Of a DNA stretch of 64,000 bases, positions 60,180 through 64,000 are shown piece after piece. The notes below the pieces were generated by a model. It did no database searches, was not told where the DNA came from, and saw only the letters and a program-made list of their open reading frames with translations. Each line of letters opens with the position of its first letter. Positions within the stretch are counted from its first letter, which is position 1. The stretch is from Chamaelirium japonicum (Eukaryota; Streptophyta; Magnoliopsida; Liliales; Melanthiaceae): NCBI GenBank assembly GCA_947650365.1, contig CANTAL010000003.1, positions 992,001 through 1,056,000 of the forward strand, read 5' to 3'. The translations under genes were made by a program, and so were the position numbers.

Positions 60180-63100
60180 CTATGCATAATACTTTCGGAG
60201 GTGCAAAACATTCCAAGGTCGCTCTAGTAGGTTGCCCTCAGCAGTCATCAACTGGTAGGCCCCAGATCCTCGTGCCTGGTGCACTATGTAGGGGCCTTCC
60301 CAGTTCGCCGCGAGCTTTCCGGCGTTGGACTCCTGCGTGTTTGCGAATACTTTTCTCATTACCAGGTCGCCGGTCTTGAACGCTCGATGGCGAACTTTCT
60401 TATCATAGGCGCGCTTCATTTCTTGTCTGTACCCGGCAAGGTGCAGGTTGGCGCGCTCCCGTCGTTCTTCGAGCTGATCGAGGGAGTTGGCAAGCAGATC
60501 GTCATTGTTGATCTCGTCTGCTGCGAGCCTCCTCTCGGTAGGCAGCTCATCCTCCACGGGGAGTACAGCTTCGCACCCATAAGTGAGACCGAAAGGTGAC
60601 TCGCCAGTCGAGCGTCGGGGAGTAGTGCGATAGGCCCACAGCACGCCGTCGAGCTCCTGCTCCCACAATCCCTTCTTTCCGTCCAACCTTTTCTTGAGGT
60701 TGTCTAGGATTACACGATTTGTAGCTTCTGCCTGCCCGTTGCTTTGAGGGTACCTCGGAGAGGAAAACCTTAGGTCGACTCCATACTCAGCACAAAAGTT
60801 TTTGATCAAGCGATTATCGAACTGGCGACCATTATTGGTGATAAGTATTCAGGGCAGACCGAACCTACAAAAAATGTTCTTCCAAAGGAAGTCTCTCACC
60901 TGCTTTTCACCTATCTTAGCTAGCGGGACCACTTCCACCCATTTGGTGAAGTAGTCGGTGGCTACTAAGATAAATTTCTTCTGCCGGGCTGACTGAGGGA
61001 AAGGTCCCACAATGTCGAGCCCCCACTGCTGAAATGGCCAAGGGCTCACCAGAGGGTGCAGCTCTTCGGTGGGCATATGATTCGTTGTGGCGTGCTTCTG
61101 GCATTGAATGCACCTTCTGGCGACCTCCAACGCATCTTGCTCGAGGGTGGGCCACCAATATCCTTGTCGCTTTACTTTTGCAGCCAGAGACCGCCCACCA
61201 GCGTGATTTCCCAGTTGCCAGAATGAATGCGATTAAAAACCTCTTCGGTTTTGGGGTGCTCGACACAACGAAGACTTGGCCCACCGAAGGATTTTCTAAA
61301 AAGGCGATCCCAGCGAATGAGATAGTGACCAACGCGCTTCTCCATTCGTCGAGCTTCTTCTTTGTCCTTCGGGAGCTCGCCCTTTTGGAGAAAATAAATA
61401 ATAGGCGCGGTACATCCGCCAGGTAACACGTCGGCCGCCACTTGGTTGACGGCGGGCTCTGCTAGTTTGAGTCGAGACTGACTTTGGACTTCGATGAAAA
61501 TCTGGCGAGCTTTCGATCCTCCTAGCAGGGAGGCGGCATTTGCCAAAGCATCAGCCCGCCTGTTATCGGCCCGCGGAATTTGCTCGAACGAGATCTCCTT
61601 GAATCCTGTAGCCTTGTCTTTCACCAAGTCCACGTAGCCCGCCATTCGCGTATCCTGGGAGGCATATTCTCCTTTGATTTAACAAATGATTAGCTGTGAG
61701 TCGCTAAACACCTTCAACCGTTTGGCGCCTACTTCTTGAGCGAGCTCTAGTCTGGCCAACAGCGCCTCGTATTCTGCTTCATTGTTGGTGGCAGCAAAAT
61801 CCAGCTGGATCGATTTCTCGAGGAGTATCGCCTGGGCGATCAGTGCAACCCCGATTCCGGCCCCTAGAGCGTTTGAGGAGCCATCAACGAATAGTTCCCA
61901 CTCTATTATCTCTGAATGCTTTGCTGGAGGAAGCTCGCCCTGATCACCTAAGAACCTCGCCTTCCCAGGGTGTACCTCGGTGGGCTCATCCTCCTGGTAC
62001 TGGACCGGTTCGTCTATGGAGAAGTCCGCCAAGAAATCAGCAAGGGCCTGCCCTTTGACAGCGACTCGAGGGACATACTCCAGGCCGTTGGCGGCGAGCT
62101 CGGTGGACCATCGATAGAGCCTCCCTGCTACCGAGGGCCTGGAGAGCGCGCTCTTCAAAGGGTGCTCTGTGATAACCTTGATGGTGTGCGCCAAGAAATA
62201 TAGGTGAAGCTTTCTCGCGATAAGGACCAAGGCCAATGCTACCTTCTCGATTGGTCGATACCGGAGCTCGGCAGGGAGCATTGTATGACTTACGAAATAA
62301 ACAGGTCGCTCAACCTTCGCCTCTTCCACCACGAGGACCCCACTCACCGCATTCTCGGTGACCGCCAGATATACGCCCAGCTCGGCGCCATCCTTCGATG
62401 CCGCGAGGACTGGTGGGATCACCAGATAGTCCTTGATCTTCTGAAAAGCGAGCTCGCATTTTTCATCCCACCTGATGCTCGCTCCTTTTTGAAGTAGCTC
62501 GAAAAGAGGTCGGCAACTATCTGAGGATTTGGAGATGAACCGATTTAGCGCGGCGATTTGCCCGCTCAATCTCTGGACCTCCTGCCGGGTTCTTGGTGCG
62601 GGCATTTCGACAAGTGCTCGGATCTGCCCAGGGTCGGCCTTGATCCCCCTGTGGGTGACCAGGTACCCTAGGAATTTTCCAGAAGTCACCCCGAATGCGC
62701 ACTTTGCCGGGTTTAGCCTCATCTGGAATTTTCGCAAAACTTCAAAGATTTCACGGAGATCAGCAACATGTCCTTCCCGCTCTCGACTCTTTACCAGAAG
62801 GTCGTCTACATAAACTTCGACATTTCTGCCGATCTGATCCTTAAACATCTGAGTGATTAACCTTTGGTAGGTCGCTCCTGCGTTCTTGAGTCCAAACGGC
62901 ATTACCCGATAACAGAAAAGCTTCTGGTAGCCTGCCCCAGAGTAGAAGGCAGTCTTCTCCTGATCGTCAATATGGAGGGGTATCTGATTATACCCAGAAT
63001 ACCCGTCCATAAACGACAAGACCTGGAATCCGACAGCGGCGTCGACCAGCGCGCCAATTCGTGGAAGAGGGAATCCGTCCTTCGGGCATGCTTTGTTGAG

Positions 63101-63640
63101 GTCAGAGAAGTCGATGCACACTCTGACCGCCCCACTTTTCTTGGGCACCGCCACGATATTGGAGATCCAATCGGGGAAGTGTGCCTCGCGTATAAAGCCA
63201 GCTCGCTCCAGCTTTTCTATTTCTGCCGCCACTGCGGTGGACTTTGCAGCGGGTATATGCCGATTTTTTTGTTTCACCGGCGGGAAGTCTCGCAAGGTGT
63301 GCAGACGATGGCAGGCGACCTCTGGGTCAATCCCTGGCATGTCTTCGAAGCTCCAGGCGAACACGTCACGGTATTCCTTAAGCAGGTTGGTTAAGGTTAG
63401 GACCTCGCCCTTAGTTAGCGAGGTCCCGAGATGGACGGTCCTCGGTCCGTCCTCACCACCGATGTTGACCTCTTGTAGTGGCTCAGCAACGGGGAAACTT
63501 CCCCTCAGGGATCCCGACAGGCGACCTTTCTCTTCGAGCTTAAGATCTGCACCGCTCCCACCCGTGGGTGGAGTAGGAGATTTAAGCGAGGAGATCCCTC
63601 TTGGGCCTTGAGGGAGCCCGCTCGTGGCGAGTGCTAATTT
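60180..63640 (-). pseudogene. pol: pol of element D (RT, RNase H x2, integrase), broken
   Basis: Continues the gag-pro frame. Lesions: TAA 61679-61681 (Gln in A), a one-base deletion near 61216 (IHSG then shifted; A reads IHSGELGNHAGG), and TGA 60849-60851 (Arg in A). RT is intact with VCIDFSDLNKACPKD, FGLKNAGATYQRL and EVYVDDLLVKS. The first RNase H has GVYLAVTENAVSGVLV. The second, archaeal-type RNase H has FVDGSS, NNEAEYEALLARLE, FSDSQLI and ADALANAA. Integrase has CIQCQKH and DYFTKWVE, but the second catalytic Asp is Asn (TNNGRQF, codon 60834-60836). The end is RKYYA, without a chromodomain. It was once a complete pol of the A family. Confidence 0.93.
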
Positions 63641-63643
63641 CTA
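63635..63643 (-). promoter_or_regulatory. Gag-pol boundary stop of element D, context changed to TAG-AAA-TTA
   Basis: On the - strand CCC-TCC-TAG-AAA-TTA-GCA. A has TAG-CAA-TTA here, so the first base after the stop is changed from C to A and the UAG-CAR-YYA rule is broken. The frame after it is open through to RT, including CAA where A has the TAA at 16990. Confidence 0.6.
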
Positions 63644-64000
63644 GGAGGGCGCCAGCCTCTTGGCCTCCGCGACCTCCACTTCCAGGAGATGAAGGACGTC
63701 CTGCTCACATCTGGTAGCAGCGACTTGATCACCCCTAATTACCACGACCCCGCTCGCAGTGGGAAATTTAAGGGCCTGATGATTGGGCGAGGAGACCGTG
63801 TTCATTTGCCTCAACCAAGGTCGCCCTAGTATGGCATTGAAGGCGGACAGTCCGTCTACCACTGCGAAGCGGACTTGATGGACTTTCGGACCTGCTGTTA
63901 CGGTGAGTGCGATCTCCCCAACGACCTTAGCGACCTCGCCGGTGAAACCGCTGAGCGAGCCCATCGAGGGAGACAGATCGATTTGTCTCAACCCCATTCG
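63641..64000 (-). CDS. gag-pro: gag-protease of element D, C-terminal fragment at the window edge
   Basis: Open from the window edge to the UAG at 63641-63643. It covers the C-terminal half of the aspartic protease, with VVDGLSAFNAILGRPWLRQMN near 63810-63880, and the linker ending AEAKRLAPS. It is partial because the active-site loop and all of gag lie beyond 64000. It is very close to A's 16600-16959. Confidence 0.88.
   Translation of the reverse strand, partial: RMGLRQIDLSPSMGSLSGFTGEVAKVVGEIALTVTAGPKVHQVRFAVVDGLSAFNAILGRPWLRQMNTVSSPNHQALKFPTASGVVVIRGDQVAATRCEQDVLHLLEVEVAEAKRLAPS

Larger units (their letters stand above)
54345..64000 (-). mobile_element. Element D: Tat-lineage retrotransposon of family A, - sense, cut by the window end
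   Basis: It begins TGTTTGGGGG, the complement of the family LTR end CCCCCAAACA. In window order: 3' LTR, polypurine tract, antisense gene with its own TATA box, 78-bp repeats, pol, and the C-terminal part of gag-pro at the edge. The left flank GTATC is the presumed target duplication, but the right copy is outside the window. Pol is broken. Confidence 0.93.

Overview
The window is plant nuclear heterochromatin: a short-period satellite array broken up by four large Ty3/gypsy LTR retrotransposons of the Tat (non-chromodomain, Retand/Ogre-like) type. The evidence for a plant is the pol domain order (PR, RT, degenerate RNase H, second archaeal-type RNase H, integrase without chromodomain), the primer-binding site class, an antisense gene between pol and the 3' LTR, and tandem repeats near the 3' end. 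No ordinary host gene, tRNA or rRNA was found. The species cannot be named from this sequence.

Layout. Positions 1-13005 are a 23-bp satellite (with a 28-bp variant) whose orientation flips about thirty times. The same satellite continues at 39063-39934 and 53615-54344, so the three blocks were once one array. Element A (13006-39062, + sense, TSD CGATC) sits in the satellite. Element B (25825-38687, - sense, TSD GCAAC) is nested inside A's 3' LTR. Element C (39935-53614, - sense, TSD GTATC) is a separate satellite insertion whose two 905-bp LTRs lie in inverted orientation. Element D (54345 to beyond 64000, - sense) enters at the next satellite block and runs off the window. A and D belong to one family, and B and C to another.

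Each complete element reads LTR, PBS, gag-protease, in-frame UAG, pol (RT-RH-RH-IN), spacer with small repeats, an intron-containing gene on the opposite strand (aORF), further non-coding sequence (a 118/119-bp tandem array in B and C), polypurine tract, LTR. Gag-pro and pol share one frame and are separated by a UAG followed by CAA-UUA (A), CAA-UCA (B, C) or the mutated AAA-UUA (D). The first two match the tobamovirus-type UAG-CAR-YYA readthrough context. The antisense genes of A, C and D have their own TATA box 89-134 bp upstream of the ATG. All four have GT-AG introns at family-specific fixed positions.

Coding state. No element is intact. A has scattered nonsense codons in gag and pol. B has nonsense codons plus lost catalytic or zinc residues. 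C has an open gag-protease frame but three nonsense codons in pol. D has nonsense codons, a frameshift and a lost integrase aspartate. The antisense genes of B and C are fully open once spliced. Points most worth follow-up: the conserved readthrough context, the autonomous antisense genes, the inverted-LTR architecture of C with an exact tRNA-junction footprint, and three satellite insertions at the same phase of the monomer.
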